A stretch of 64,000 nucleotides of DNA from Thermoprotei archaeon (GCA_038881895.1 JAVZOV010000005.1:1-64000), one strand, 5' to 3'. Shown: positions 51,774 to 61,632, counted from the stretch's first letter. The notes: generated from the sequence alone by a model not told the origin. Made by a program: numbers and translations.

Positions 51774-52559
51774 GTGCAAATTATGGGCATGCAAGTTGAG
51801 TTTGATTGGAGTGAGAAGGGGCTTCTTCTCTCTTCCCTACTCAATTCTATAAATGAGTGGATGGAAGAGGAAAACAGGTACCTAGTAATAGCTATTGATG
51901 AAGCTCAGTTGCTTAGAAACATGAAGGGAGGAAAGGGGAGAATAGATTTTAGAGAGGTCATAGCCTACAGTTATGATAACTTGACACGTGTAAAGTTTCT
52001 ACTCACAGGATCTGAGATAGGATTGCTCACAGATTTTATTGGGACGGAGGATTATGAAAGTCCACTCTATGGAAGAGGCAGGGGAGAGTTAGTACTAGAG
52101 AGGTTTAATGAAAATAAATCTATTGCTTATTTGAATGCAGGTTTCAATGAGTATGGGATAAACGTCAATATTGACATGGTTGAGAAAATTGTGGATAAGC
52201 TAGATGGTATAGTTGGATGGCTTACCTTAATTGGTAATACTTCAGTTAGAATGAAAAAACTTGATAATGAAGTTATAGAATCTGTTATTGATATGGCTAA
52301 GGGTATGGTTAAAAATGAAATTCAAAAACTTTTACAAACATCAAGATACTACAGACTTATACTTAAATCCATTGCTAGAGGTAGTATTCACTGGAAAGAT
52401 ATTAAAATGGATGTTGAATCGTGGATAAATAGTCCAATTACAAACAGCCAAATATCTAGGGCATTAGAAACGCTGCTTAAACTTAGTATTATTGAAAAAA
52501 GGGCTGAAGGATACTTTATCGTTGACCCAATAGTTAGAGAATTCTCGAAGGAACTCTGA
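51774..52559 (+). pseudogene. Archaeal AAA-type ATPase, 5' end lost to IS607 insertion
   Basis: The frame is 261 residues and lacks the Walker A P-loop that archaeal ATPases of the PF01637 type carry near the N terminus. It has Walker B (YLVIAIDEAQLLRNM) close to its start, the sensor-like KFLLTGSEIG, the typical LVLERFNENKSIAYLNAGF and a C-terminal winged helix (NSQISRALETLLKLSIIEKR). Homology begins a few bases after the IS607 left end at 51766, so the element replaced or removed the 5' part. I do not see the P-loop part on the far side of the element. Nonfunctional as an ATPase. Confidence 0.75.
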
Positions 52560-52608
52560 CCACATGTTAAAAGAAATATATCCCTGAGTATATATGTTTG
52601 TGGTATAA

Positions 52609-53511
52609 ATGAGACTAGTCGTAGCTGGATTTATAACAATTGATGAAATAATCCTGCAAGAGAAGAGATTTACATCATTAGGTGGTTCACCAAGTTATGC
52701 AGGTTTCGCAGCAACAATTTTTAATGCAAATGTGAAAGCAGTATCTCGCATAGGTTATGATTTTCCTAAAGAATATTTAAGTATATTTTTTGAAAAAAAT
52801 ATTAGCTTAGGAAAAAATTATAAATCTTACATAACACGAACAACGAGGTTTAGAATCAAAATCATTAACAATGAAAGAGAACTTAAGTTGCTATATAGAT
52901 GTGATGAACCAGATGTAAATGAACTTTCAGTAGATGCTGATGCTCTAATACTTAATTCAGTTACTGGAGAGCTTAAGTTCAATAGTGTAAAGAATTTTAT
53001 TACAAATTTTCCAGTAAAATACCTTGATCCCCAAGGATATCTCAGAACCTTTACTGGTGATGGAATAGTTGAACTAAAACGCCCAAATGATGTATCTTTC
53101 ATTAAATATTTTGACATAATAAAAGTTGACATGGAGGAAGCGTCAGTATTAACGGATACAAAGAATCCAATAGAGGCTGCAAGTAAAATATCAACCTACG
53201 GAAACAACATAGTGCTTTTAACAATGGGAGAAAACGGTGTTATAATAATGAAAAAGAATGATGCATATTCCATACCTGTACCGAACATTAACATAACAGA
53301 AAGTACAGGTATGGGTGACATTTTAGGAGGTATAATGATAACAGAGTATGTCAAGAGTGGTGACGCACTGTGGGCGACAGCGCTAGGGGTGGCAGGCTCA
53401 TCATTAGCAGGTTCCAGTAAACTAAATGGTATAAACAAGATCATAAACCTAAATCAAAATGATATAATAGATTTAGCACAGGATATATACGAAAAATATA
53501 AAAAACTATGA
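52609..53511 (+). CDS. PfkB-family carbohydrate/nucleoside kinase
   Basis: The 300-residue kinase has the PfkB N-terminal LGGSPSYAGFAATIFNANV (substrate-binding Gly pair) and a C-terminal ATP/catalytic motif STGMGDILGGIMITEYVKSG, where Asp of GMGD is the catalytic base; the family consensus is GAGD. It phosphorylates a sugar, nucleoside or related alcohol; the substrate cannot be assigned. ATG at 52609, about 50 bases after the ATPase fragment, with AAATATATCCC upstream. Ends overlapping the convergent membrane gene by six bases. Confidence 0.85.
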   Translation: MRLVVAGFITIDEIILQEKRFTSLGGSPSYAGFAATIFNANVKAVSRIGYDFPKEYLSIFFEKNISLGKNYKSYITRTTRFRIKIINNERELKLLYRCDEPDVNELSVDADALILNSVTGELKFNSVKNFITNFPVKYLDPQGYLRTFTGDGIVELKRPNDVSFIKYFDIIKVDMEEASVLTDTKNPIEAASKISTYGNNIVLLTMGENGVIIMKKNDAYSIPVPNINITESTGMGDILGGIMITEYVKSGDALWATALGVAGSSLAGSSKLNGINKIINLNQNDIIDLAQDIYEKYKKL

Positions 53512-54012
53512 TTTTTTCACTTTTCTTTTCTCTCTGACGAGTATAGGTCTTTCGATTCTTTTTGAATAAATATAAAACGAAACTGGGATAATAATCATCG
53601 GAACAAACCACATGATACCAAATTGTACTATATTAGGTAGGTCTCCTAATCGTTCAAGCAAATATGATGTGTAAGGAAGTGCAGGCTTGATAGAATATAT
53701 TATATTTTCGCCATAGAACACTGGAACCATGTAAAACAGTTCTACAGGAACAAATAAAATAAGAAGACCCATGATCACATGTTTACGATCTAGTTTATTG
53801 GAAGCTCTTAACAATGTTACATAAACGTACCATGAAAATCCAAAGGTTATCAAAGAAGTTAAGGATCCAATCAATACTATAAGCGTAAAACTGTATCCAT
53901 AATATTTAATCAAATATACAGGAGTAATAAGATACACTAAAGCTAAGTATGCTATTACTGTAGCGAATAAAAAACGCACGTTATCACGCTTTTTAGTACT
54001 CTGTACTCTCAT
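53506..54012 (-). CDS. Four-helix membrane protein, unknown
   Basis: The 168-residue protein has basic ends (MRVQSTKKRDN, REKRKVKKS) and about four or five transmembrane segments (LFATVIAYLALVYLITPVYL, FTLIVLIGSLTSLITFGF, VIMGLLILFVPVELFYMVPV, IVQFGIMWFVPMIIIPVSFY). No family recognised. Start ATG at 54012. Divergent from the peptidase gene by 60 bases. Confidence 0.7.
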   Translation of the reverse strand: MRVQSTKKRDNVRFLFATVIAYLALVYLITPVYLIKYYGYSFTLIVLIGSLTSLITFGFSWYVYVTLLRASNKLDRKHVIMGLLILFVPVELFYMVPVFYGENIIYSIKPALPYTSYLLERLGDLPNIVQFGIMWFVPMIIIPVSFYIYSKRIERPILVREKRKVKKS

Positions 54013-54072
54013 CGATCCTCATATTTCTTAAACAAGCTAGGTTAAAATATTTTTGTATTCTATTTATGTAAG

Positions 54073-54864
54073 ATGTGGCCCCAAACAATAGAAATCGCAA
54101 AAATAATCTTGACGCTCATAATCCTAATACTAACATCATATATGGATTTACGCACAAGAGAAGTTGATGACAAAATCTGGATTATATATGGTTCCATAGG
54201 AGGTTTTCTCACAGTCATAGAACTCATGTTAGGACAACTCTCAATACTACAAGTATTAATATCAATAGGTACTGGGATCATGTTAGGTTTGGCGCTATTT
54301 TATGCCTTAGGTTTTGGTGGTGCAGACGCTAAGCTAATCTGGACACTTGGAATAGTGCACGTCATCAATCCAATGCAATTACTAGGATACAAACAACCAG
54401 TATTCATAAACCCAATATTTATCGTAACAATATTGATCAACTCAGTTTTCATCTCAATAAGCGCTGTAGTTTATAACCTAGCAAAAAACATACGCTGGTA
54501 TCTTTCAGGCAGAAAACTATTTGAGGGATACGAAAAAACAATCCTCGAAAAAATCCTTTTGCTACTGATAGCATATAAAACAAGCAAAGAACAACTCATA
54601 AAAGATAGGTTCGCTATAACAGTTGAAAATGAAACCGAGACAGGAAGAACAATTAAACTAATTGGTCATGGAAAAATAGACCCACGTGAAGTAGATTTTA
54701 ATAAGATCGAGGAGAGAGTACCTCATATAAATAAGTATGAAACATTCTGGGTAGAAAAACCATTACCATTCCTTGTTTTTTTAACTGGAGGATTCATTAC
54801 AGCATTAATTTTTGGTGACATATCAATTGCATTGGTAATGATTATGTTGAGAAGAACGATCTGA
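54073..54864 (+). CDS. Prepilin peptidase-like A24 aspartic protease (FlaK/PibD type)
   Basis: The 263-residue polytopic membrane protease has the first catalytic Asp in SYMDLRTREVDDKIW (about residues 22-36) and the second in the GxGD-type motif GFGGADAKLIW (about 91-101, variant GGAD). The family cleaves class III signal peptides of archaellins and pilins at the membrane. After about residue 150 there is a soluble stretch of 80 residues before the last helix (LPFLVFLTGGFITALIFGDI), longer than in FlaK. No pilin or archaellum genes are near. Confidence 0.85.
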   Translation: MWPQTIEIAKIILTLIILILTSYMDLRTREVDDKIWIIYGSIGGFLTVIELMLGQLSILQVLISIGTGIMLGLALFYALGFGGADAKLIWTLGIVHVINPMQLLGYKQPVFINPIFIVTILINSVFISISAVVYNLAKNIRWYLSGRKLFEGYEKTILEKILLLLIAYKTSKEQLIKDRFAITVENETETGRTIKLIGHGKIDPREVDFNKIEERVPHINKYETFWVEKPLPFLVFLTGGFITALIFGDISIALVMIMLRRTI

Positions 54865-54956
54865 CAATGATTCAAGCTTCCGCCAATAAAAGTCTGAATA
54901 TTACAAAAACCAAAATATTTAAGCTAGTATTGCATGTTATGAATAGTGGTGTAATT

Positions 54957-55739
54957 ATGTTCTTAGATCCGTTATTGAGAAATGGAAAGGGATTATTTCT
55001 TGCATACGACCATGGTTTTGAGCACGGTCCAGCTGATTTTAATGAACAAAACGTTGATCCGTCATTTATAATGGATATTGCCGTTAGAGGTGGTTACACT
55101 GGTGTGATTCTCCATTATGGGGTTGCATCAAAATATTATGATGGTAAGGTGCCATTGATATTAAAATTAAACGGTAAAACAAATCTTGTACAAGGTGATC
55201 CGATTTCTCTTCAAGTCTCTACTGTAGAAGAGGCTGTAAGTTTAGGTGCTAAAGCTGTTGGTTATACGATATATCCTGGGAGCATTCATGAACATATAAT
55301 GTTTCAAGAATTTGCTAATATACGACGCGAAGCGCATGAAAGAGGATTCGGTGTTTTACTTTGGTCATATCCGAGAGGTCAAATGATAAAAAATGAGCTC
55401 ACAAAAGAGATCGTTGCATATGCTGCTCGCTTAGCATTAGAATTGGGCGCAGATGGTACAAAAATTAAATATACTGGTGATACAGAATCATTTAAATGGG
55501 CAGTAAAATCTGCTGGTAAAGTAAAGGTCTTCATGTCTGGCGGGCCTAAAGCCTCCACAGAAATTGAGTTTCTGAAACAAGTTCAAGGAGTGATGGATGC
55601 AGGGGGTTCAGGTGTAGCTGTTGGACGCAACGTCTGGCAAAGTAGAGATCCATTAAAAATGTCAGAGGCTCTGAGAAAAATAGTACTTGACGGATATCGA
55701 GTAGAAGAAATAGCAAGGAGTTTTGCTGACAGAGATTAA
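54957..55739 (+). CDS. fba: Archaeal class I fructose-bisphosphate aldolase (FbaB type)
   Basis: TIM-barrel aldolase of the archaeal DhnA/FbaB family: GLFLAYDHGFEHGPADF near the start, LKLNGKTNL, GYTIYPGSIHEH, LWSYPRG, and the Schiff-base lysine in GADGTKIKYTGDTESF, then SGGPKA and GVAVGRNVWQ. It condenses DHAP and GAP, in glycolysis or gluconeogenesis. The frame opens at 54867, but the TATA element ATATTTAA (about 54915-54922) and the family N terminus favour ATG at 54957 (or 54939). Length of 260 residues is normal. Confidence 0.92.
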   Translation: MFLDPLLRNGKGLFLAYDHGFEHGPADFNEQNVDPSFIMDIAVRGGYTGVILHYGVASKYYDGKVPLILKLNGKTNLVQGDPISLQVSTVEEAVSLGAKAVGYTIYPGSIHEHIMFQEFANIRREAHERGFGVLLWSYPRGQMIKNELTKEIVAYAARLALELGADGTKIKYTGDTESFKWAVKSAGKVKVFMSGGPKASTEIEFLKQVQGVMDAGGSGVAVGRNVWQSRDPLKMSEALRKIVLDGYRVEEIARSFADRD

Positions 55740-55783
55740 GGACAGATAAACGCCACAGGCTCCAGTTTTCAGATTTTTAATAT

Positions 55784-56236
55784 TTAACTCTCTTCTTCTA
55801 AGCCTAAGTCCTCTTCTGTTGCACTCTCCTCCTCTTTTTCTTCTTTAGCTAAATTTTCTGCGTATTCTATTGCTGTTTTCTCAACTTCTTCATCAACGTA
55901 ATATGTTATTACTGCAAGTTTTTTATCAATATAACGATCATCCGTTAGTATACTTTCATATGAAGTTATGTAGGCTGGTATCGCGATTAAGCCTTCATTT
56001 CCCTCCTTAGTTAAGTTGAATTTAGAGTATATTTCGTATTTTTTCGGATTTAGCGGCAATTTGAATCTATGTATTATCTCATCTCTTACTATTGCGAAGT
56101 CAGAAATTTCTGGATTCCACTCATTTAATATTTGTGATACTATTTGCTTTAAATTTTTGTTAAGGTCATCACTCCTGCGCTCGGACTTAACTATTTTACC
56201 ATCATTTACATAAATGATTAATGTATCCACTGTCAA
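55784..56236 (-). CDS. Unknown archaeal protein with acidic C terminus (DUF2286-like?)
   Basis: The 150-residue protein begins with a beta-type MTVDTLIIYVNDGKIVKSER, contains NEWNPEISDFAIVRDEIIHRF and ends in a strongly acidic tail (EEKEEESATEEDLGLEEES). The WNPExSDFxxxRD segment reminds me of the small archaeal family DUF2286, but I hold that weakly. It overlaps the upstream gene by four bases (ATGA) and forms a two-gene unit with it. Cytoplasmic, function unknown. Confidence 0.65.
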   Translation of the reverse strand: MTVDTLIIYVNDGKIVKSERRSDDLNKNLKQIVSQILNEWNPEISDFAIVRDEIIHRFKLPLNPKKYEIYSKFNLTKEGNEGLIAIPAYITSYESILTDDRYIDKKLAVITYYVDEEVEKTAIEYAENLAKEEKEEESATEEDLGLEEES

Positions 56237-56550
56237 CTATCTCCTCTATTAACTGCCTCACTAATCATATTTATAGCTTTCTCTAAGTCTGGTTTACCGT
56301 TTTCATCAAGCGGTACCCTGTTAAAAACGTGTACCACTTCACCGTCATCAAACTCTATGAAAAGTTGAGGTATTTCTATACCACCGAATTCATCTTTACT
56401 TCCGTGAGCAACTAAATAATCCCAGTCTTCTTTCCTTTCCTCTATTGATAGATTAAGTTTTTCTGAGGCTTTTTTTGCTGCTTCTTTTACATAATTGCTT
56501 GATATTTCCCAATCTGCTATTACGATCACAATTTTTTTAGCTTTACTCAT
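56233..56550 (-). CDS. Unknown small protein, coupled to the next gene
   Basis: About 105 residues from ATG 56550, preceded by GGTGAT. The frame opens six codons earlier. Reads KKIVIVIADWEISSNYVKEA at the start and GIEIPQLFIEFDDGEVVHVF in the middle. An alpha/beta protein, perhaps thioredoxin-like by secondary-structure order (beta-alpha-beta then IPQLFIEFDDG with a Pro at the cis-proline position), but without any Cys. Function unknown. Overlaps its downstream neighbour by four bases. Confidence 0.65.
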   Translation of the reverse strand: MSKAKKIVIVIADWEISSNYVKEAAKKASEKLNLSIEERKEDWDYLVAHGSKDEFGGIEIPQLFIEFDDGEVVHVFNRVPLDENGKPDLEKAINMISEAVNRGDS

Positions 56551-56659
56551 GTAGATATCACCTAACAAACTTGGTAATACAAACTTAAAATGTTAACGCT
56601 TGAATTCTACTTAGACACGTTAATATTTCGGTTAGAATTATTTAGAACTAGGTTTCAGC

Positions 56660-58246
56660 ATGAGTGCGAAAAGATATCCACCTGAGGATGAGAGTGGGAA
56701 TATAGAGTACAAACTTACACTTAGTGAAAATTATGAGGATAAACTTGAAAAATTATCAACACAGATCAAGTATAGAGTTAATGAGGGTGGTGGTGAAGCT
56801 CTATTTGTTCTCGGTGTGTCTGATGATGGTAAAGTCGTTGGTCTCTCGGAAGAAGAATACAGGAGATCTTTTGAACTCTTAAAGAAAGCTGCTGAGAAAG
56901 TTAATGTGAGAGTAGGAGAACTGAGAACTGAAAGAGTAAATCATGGAATTGTTGCACAAATACTGTTAAGAAGAACTAGGGAGGGGGATTATCCGATCTG
57001 TTTAACAATACCAGTCCTTGGAAATGCAGATAGTGGTAAATCAACAACAATAGGTGTTCTAGTTACTGGAGAACTTGATGATGGAAATGGAAAAGCTATG
57101 AGGATGGTTGCAAGATATCTTCATGAAATAAAAATGAGACGTACATCATCCATTGCTCACAGACTCTTAGGATTTGACGTTGATGGAAAGCCAGTGAATT
57201 ATGAATTTGATTCACCACTTAATGAAGCAGAAGTATACTTGAAAAGTTTCAAGATAATAAGTTTTGTCGATCTAGCTGGTCATGAAAAGTATCTTAGAAC
57301 AACGTTAAAAGGTGTAATGGGTCATGAGGCTGATTATTCAATGATGGTTATAGCTGCAAATTCAGGATTAGTAGGAACCACAAGAGAACATTTTGGATTA
57401 GCGGCAGCTCTTAAAATTCCTATATTTATGGTTGTAACAAAAATTGACATAGCACCAAGAGAAATACTTGAGGAGACTCTCGAAGGTATAAAAAGACTCG
57501 TAAAAATGCCAAGTGTTGATAAAATACCACTAATAATCAAAGGTATGGACGATGTAATCGTTGCTGCGGTGAACATGCCTAGTGGAAGAATAGTCCCCAT
57601 ATTTTTAATCTCTAATACGACAGGAGATGGACTTGCTTTATTAAGGAATTTTCTTAATTTATTACCCCCAAGAGTACGTTGGACTGAACAGCTTAATGAA
57701 CCATTTAAGATGTATATTGATGAAAAATTCAACGTAACTGGAGTAGGTACTGTAGTAAGTGGGCTAATAATAGGAGGTAGTGTGAAAAATGGTGATGAAT
57801 TACAGTTGGGTCCTATGAGCAATGGGAGTTACAAAATAGTAAAAGTTCGTTCCATACAGGTGAACAGAGTCCCAGTATCTAGCGCAATAGCTGGACAAGA
57901 TGTAACGCTAGCTTTGAGTGGTGTAGAATATGATGAGATAGATAAAGGCATGGTACTCCTTAACACGAGCATGAAAATACGTCCCATTTGGAGTTTTGAA
58001 GCAAAAGCAACAATACTCCATCACCCTACAATGATACGCCCCGGCTACCAAGCAGTTTTACATTTACATTCAATAAGGCAATCGGTCATTTTTGAGTGGC
58101 TGAGCAAAAGTCCGCTTAGGACTGGTGACACTGCAACAGTAAGATTACGTTTCATGTATAGACCAGTTTATTTAGCCGTTAATGACAAATTTGTTTTTAG
58201 AGAAGGCAGAACGAGAGGTTTAGGATCTGTAACTAAAATACTTTAA
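56660..58246 (+). CDS. GTPBP1-like translational GTPase
   Basis: The 528-residue protein has an N-terminal regulatory domain of about 110 residues (NEGGGEALFVLGVSDDGKVV), then an EF-Tu-like G domain: G1 GNADSGKSTTIG, G3 VDLAGHEKYLRTT, G4 VVTKIDIAP, followed by two beta-barrel domains (GTVVSGLIIGGSVKNGDELQ, RFMYRPVYLAVNDKFVFREG). GTPBP1/GTPBP2 proteins are linked to ribosome rescue and RNA turnover in eukaryotes. The archaeal homolog's role is less clear. ATG at 56660. Divergent from the unknown gene pair. Confidence 0.88.
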   Translation: MSAKRYPPEDESGNIEYKLTLSENYEDKLEKLSTQIKYRVNEGGGEALFVLGVSDDGKVVGLSEEEYRRSFELLKKAAEKVNVRVGELRTERVNHGIVAQILLRRTREGDYPICLTIPVLGNADSGKSTTIGVLVTGELDDGNGKAMRMVARYLHEIKMRRTSSIAHRLLGFDVDGKPVNYEFDSPLNEAEVYLKSFKIISFVDLAGHEKYLRTTLKGVMGHEADYSMMVIAANSGLVGTTREHFGLAAALKIPIFMVVTKIDIAPREILEETLEGIKRLVKMPSVDKIPLIIKGMDDVIVAAVNMPSGRIVPIFLISNTTGDGLALLRNFLNLLPPRVRWTEQLNEPFKMYIDEKFNVTGVGTVVSGLIIGGSVKNGDELQLGPMSNGSYKIVKVRSIQVNRVPVSSAIAGQDVTLALSGVEYDEIDKGMVLLNTSMKIRPIWSFEAKATILHHPTMIRPGYQAVLHLHSIRQSVIFEWLSKSPLRTGDTATVRLRFMYRPVYLAVNDKFVFREGRTRGLGSVTKIL

Positions 58247-58402
58247 AAGTTAAATTGCAGCTCAGTTAGACTTTTCTCATCACTTTTCAGAACCCGAGTT
58301 CTCAATCATTGCTGCACAAACAACCTAAGGTTGTTAGTTAAACAAAATATTTAAGTGTATCGAGTTATCTCACATACCTCTTAGGCCGAAAGATTTTAAT
58401 TA

Positions 58403-61015
58403 TCAACCTATAAAGCCTTCTAAGGAACCTTTACCTAGGAGCGTCTCAAAGTCTATTCCTAGTGCATCAAGCAGTTGTTCATATACTGTTTTCATATGAT
58501 CAACGTATTTATCTACATCTATTTCATCGATTCGTGCTAATTGAACAGGCATTACGTTCGTATCGTTTCTATTCACTTTAACAAATGTAATTGTCATACC
58601 TTTTTTAACAGGCACTCCATATTTTTTAAGCATTAATGCAGCTTTAACATGTTGTGGAGTATTTTTATCATAATTTTCGGGGTCTTTTCCAAGTTGTGCC
58701 CTTATGGCAAGTTTATCGAGAGTTATTCGCCTACCTTTTAACATATGATACTGCTCACTTACGATTTTCCAAAGTTGTTCTTTTGCGTGCTCAAAATCGT
58801 CCGGCGTGTTAACCTTTGAGAGTATATCTATCACATTCTTAAAGGACTCTTTAAGAAAATCTGGTGTATCCCTCTTTTTACCCTTTAATCCTTTAACTTC
58901 AAAAGTCCCATCAGATAATATTCCAAAGTAATTCTTTTTCCTGTTAGAAAATGAAACGTACCTATAAACCTTATCTACATCAAGATCACTTTTTAATTCC
59001 TCCTCAGCCCATTTTATCAGAGTTTCCAACTGATTCTTAATTGGATTATAAATGAATAACGAATCGGTATCACCATATAGTATTTTTAATTTGAGTTCTT
59101 CAGCCCTTTTCATCGTACTCTCGATATATTCCCTACCAATAGCAGTTGTGCTTTCAGCCATAGGTGGACAATATAAGGCAAAAATCTCTGCACCAAATAC
59201 ACCGTATGAAGCATTAAGAATGACTTTCATGGCTGATTGGACAACATTAAATTGGAATCTGATCTCTTGAGATAAGTTCTTATCTTTTGATTTAGGCTTA
59301 TACCAATTAACTCTTAGATCTCTTATTACACCTATAAGAATGCTAGTTAATCCTCTCTTTTTAGCACATACCCAATGCGGAGTATTAGGTATAGGACGCT
59401 TAATCTTACACTCATCATGATGACATCTGATAGTCTCATATGATAGATTCCAAACTTTTAATATTGAAGGATAAAGTGAGGCAAAATCAAGTACGACCAC
59501 ATTAAAATGAACACCAGGTACAGGTTCTATAACTTTAGCACCCATGTACTTTTTACCCTTGATCATAGCAGCTGTGGTAGCACCACCCTTAACATTTATT
59601 ATCTCCTCTTTATTAGGTATAAGATAACCTCTCCTTCTATGCTCAAAATAGAACAGACTTTGAACCCACTTAGATACGCCCAGTCTAGTTACATCCTCGA
59701 GTGGTAATCGTGATATTCGTGCAAGTAGTAGCATAAGAACAATAACTAAACTATTATTAAACATAGTTAATTCCAGTGTGAGTTCAGCATCATGAAGACA
59801 GTATGCTGCTAACTCACTATAACTAAGCTCGTTAACAACTTTATCGATTTTAACTTTTCCCTTACCCAATAAAGCGTTAGAAATTGCCTCTAAATCCTCA
59901 TCCTTATATTTATTACTAAAAGCATAAACTTTTATTGCCCTATTACTAAAGAACTTATAAAGATCTATGTGCACGCCTGGAACAACCATAGCAGCATCAC
60001 GTGTAAGTATTATAGGAATTTTTTCTTTAGATATGCCAAGTTTTATAGCTCTATGCCAAAGATAATTAAGATCAAATGCATCACCATTAAAAGTTAAAAC
60101 CATAGGATAATCAGCGATAACCTTGAAGACATCCATCAGAAGGTCACGTTCATTATCATAAAATTTAACCTCTGCCTCAAGTTTAACTTTTTTATCTTCA
60201 TCTCGCACATCGTTACGTCTTAAGATATGAACAACCCTCAACCCATCACTACCTACAGCAGATACTGCTATCACAGATAATCTTGCCTCTTCAGCGTCTG
60301 GTAACGTGTTCTTCGTTTCCATTAAAACTTCTATGTCAAGAGCTACTCGTCTAATATCTATAATAGGATAGCTAAGTATTGAAGTCCATTCAATAAGAGC
60401 GTCTACATACTCAAAATCCTCCAATTCATTGGGAGATAACACTTTCCTAATAAGCTCATCTTCCATCTCTTTAGATAACATCACATTCATAGGAACTAAA
60501 TTTCCATTAACTATGCGATACGCTAAACCAGGTATTAGCTGTCTATCATAAATATAACAATGATGATACCTAATTTTTGCCTCCCAATTTCTGGTGATAA
60601 TCTCACGCAATGAATCCTTACTACCACCAACAGAAAGAGGATCCTTAGCAACAATCTTTGTCATTGTTACACTTTTATCCCTAAGTGCATCATAAAGCTT
60701 AACTCTTTCAAAATGATCAAACCCCTTATGACCGACAACTTTAACATTATTGCGCAAATCATCAGGAGAAATATCAGTATAAAAATAAGGCTTATGACCA
60801 GAATTATCATACCAATAGCAAATCTTCTTCGACTCAGGATCATAAAGTTTAACTAACGCACATCCCTTCTCACCATCATATATTACAGATAAAAGATAAC
60901 AAGGTCCAGTATTTTGCGGCTGTGGAGCCTCATAGATCGTCCTACCCTTAACCAAAATTTCTTCTTCCTCACGTTCTCCTTCCTCTTCAGTGGACTCTTC
61001 TTTTTCTTCCATCAT
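58403..61015 (-). CDS. polB: DNA polymerase, family B
   Basis: The 870-residue PolB has proofreading motifs ExoI RRVALDIEVLM, ExoII LTFNGDAFDLNYL, ExoIII YCLHDAELTLEL, and polymerase motifs A LDFASLYPSILKVWN, B KVILNASYGVFGAE, C LYGDTDSLFI. All catalytic carboxylates are present, so both polymerisation and 3'-5' editing should work. The N terminus has an acidic extension (EEKEESTEEEGEREEEE). It replicates the chromosome or acts in repair; archaeal TACK genomes carry several PolBs. Start ATG at 61015 or the next codon. Confidence 0.95.
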   Translation of the reverse strand: MMEEKEESTEEEGEREEEEILVKGRTIYEAPQPQNTGPCYLLSVIYDGEKGCALVKLYDPESKKICYWYDNSGHKPYFYTDISPDDLRNNVKVVGHKGFDHFERVKLYDALRDKSVTMTKIVAKDPLSVGGSKDSLREIITRNWEAKIRYHHCYIYDRQLIPGLAYRIVNGNLVPMNVMLSKEMEDELIRKVLSPNELEDFEYVDALIEWTSILSYPIIDIRRVALDIEVLMETKNTLPDAEEARLSVIAVSAVGSDGLRVVHILRRNDVRDEDKKVKLEAEVKFYDNERDLLMDVFKVIADYPMVLTFNGDAFDLNYLWHRAIKLGISKEKIPIILTRDAAMVVPGVHIDLYKFFSNRAIKVYAFSNKYKDEDLEAISNALLGKGKVKIDKVVNELSYSELAAYCLHDAELTLELTMFNNSLVIVLMLLLARISRLPLEDVTRLGVSKWVQSLFYFEHRRRGYLIPNKEEIINVKGGATTAAMIKGKKYMGAKVIEPVPGVHFNVVVLDFASLYPSILKVWNLSYETIRCHHDECKIKRPIPNTPHWVCAKKRGLTSILIGVIRDLRVNWYKPKSKDKNLSQEIRFQFNVVQSAMKVILNASYGVFGAEIFALYCPPMAESTTAIGREYIESTMKRAEELKLKILYGDTDSLFIYNPIKNQLETLIKWAEEELKSDLDVDKVYRYVSFSNRKKNYFGILSDGTFEVKGLKGKKRDTPDFLKESFKNVIDILSKVNTPDDFEHAKEQLWKIVSEQYHMLKGRRITLDKLAIRAQLGKDPENYDKNTPQHVKAALMLKKYGVPVKKGMTITFVKVNRNDTNVMPVQLARIDEIDVDKYVDHMKTVYEQLLDALGIDFETLLGKGSLEGFIG

Positions 61016-61283
61016 TTTATTCCAGTAAAGAAATACACAAAACCTTTAAAAGCTCTAACTTTTTCATATATTTCTTTCAATCATAATAAAATCAAGTAAA
61101 TTCAATAAATATTTTCATAACAGATTATAATAAATATCTATTAACATGAAATTATACAAAAATATAATAAAAAATCAATTAAAACCAACTCATAATGTTA
61201 TTCACGAAGAAACATGACATTATTATTCTTATTAATAAAAACTTTAAATAGAAGCACCTGAAAATGTGTGTCAACAGAGAAAC

Positions 61284-61290
61284 TTTATAA
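61284..61290 (-). other. AT-rich divergent promoter region (TATA box read toward tatA on the plus strand)
   Basis: The 306 bases between polB and tatA are AT-rich and contain no gene. On the plus strand TTTATAA at 61284-61290, about 32 bases before the tatA ATG, is the likely TATA box; a second TTTAAATA lies near 61243. With normal spacing the tatA mRNA would be almost leaderless. Confidence 0.45.
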
Positions 61291-61321
61291 GAAACAGCTT
61301 ACTAATTTTTAATAGATAAAA

Positions 61322-61612
61322 ATGGCTCTTGGACCTATGGAATGGATTGTAATTGGTATTATAGTAATAGCACTGATAATCTGGGGACCGAGTAAAATAC
61401 CAGAACTAGCCCGCGCATTAGGACGTGCAAAAAAAGAATATGTGAAAGCAGCGGAGGAGGATAAATCCGAGACAGAAAAGATAGCTCAAAAACAAACAAG
61501 TGATGATAGGTTAATAGAGGTTGCAAAGAGTCTTGGAATTGATACAGAAGGTAAGACTACAGATCAAATTGCTAAAGAGATAATAGAGAAAACAAAAGGT
61601 AAAAAGAGTTAA
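61322..61612 (+). CDS. tatA: Twin-arginine translocase subunit TatA/E
   Basis: The 96-residue protein has a single N-terminal membrane helix (MEWIVIGIIVIALIIWGPSK) followed by the amphipathic KIPELARALGRAKKEYVKAA hinge, the TatA signature (with the FG-like step WGPSKIPELAR), and a charged cytoplasmic tail. TatA multimerises to form the pore through which folded proteins cross the membrane. It is followed after 20 bases by tatC. No tatB, as expected in archaea. Confidence 0.92.
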   Translation: MALGPMEWIVIGIIVIALIIWGPSKIPELARALGRAKKEYVKAAEEDKSETEKIAQKQTSDDRLIEVAKSLGIDTEGKTTDQIAKEIIEKTKGKKS

Positions 61613-61632
61613 ACTCTACAGAGTGTAACGCT

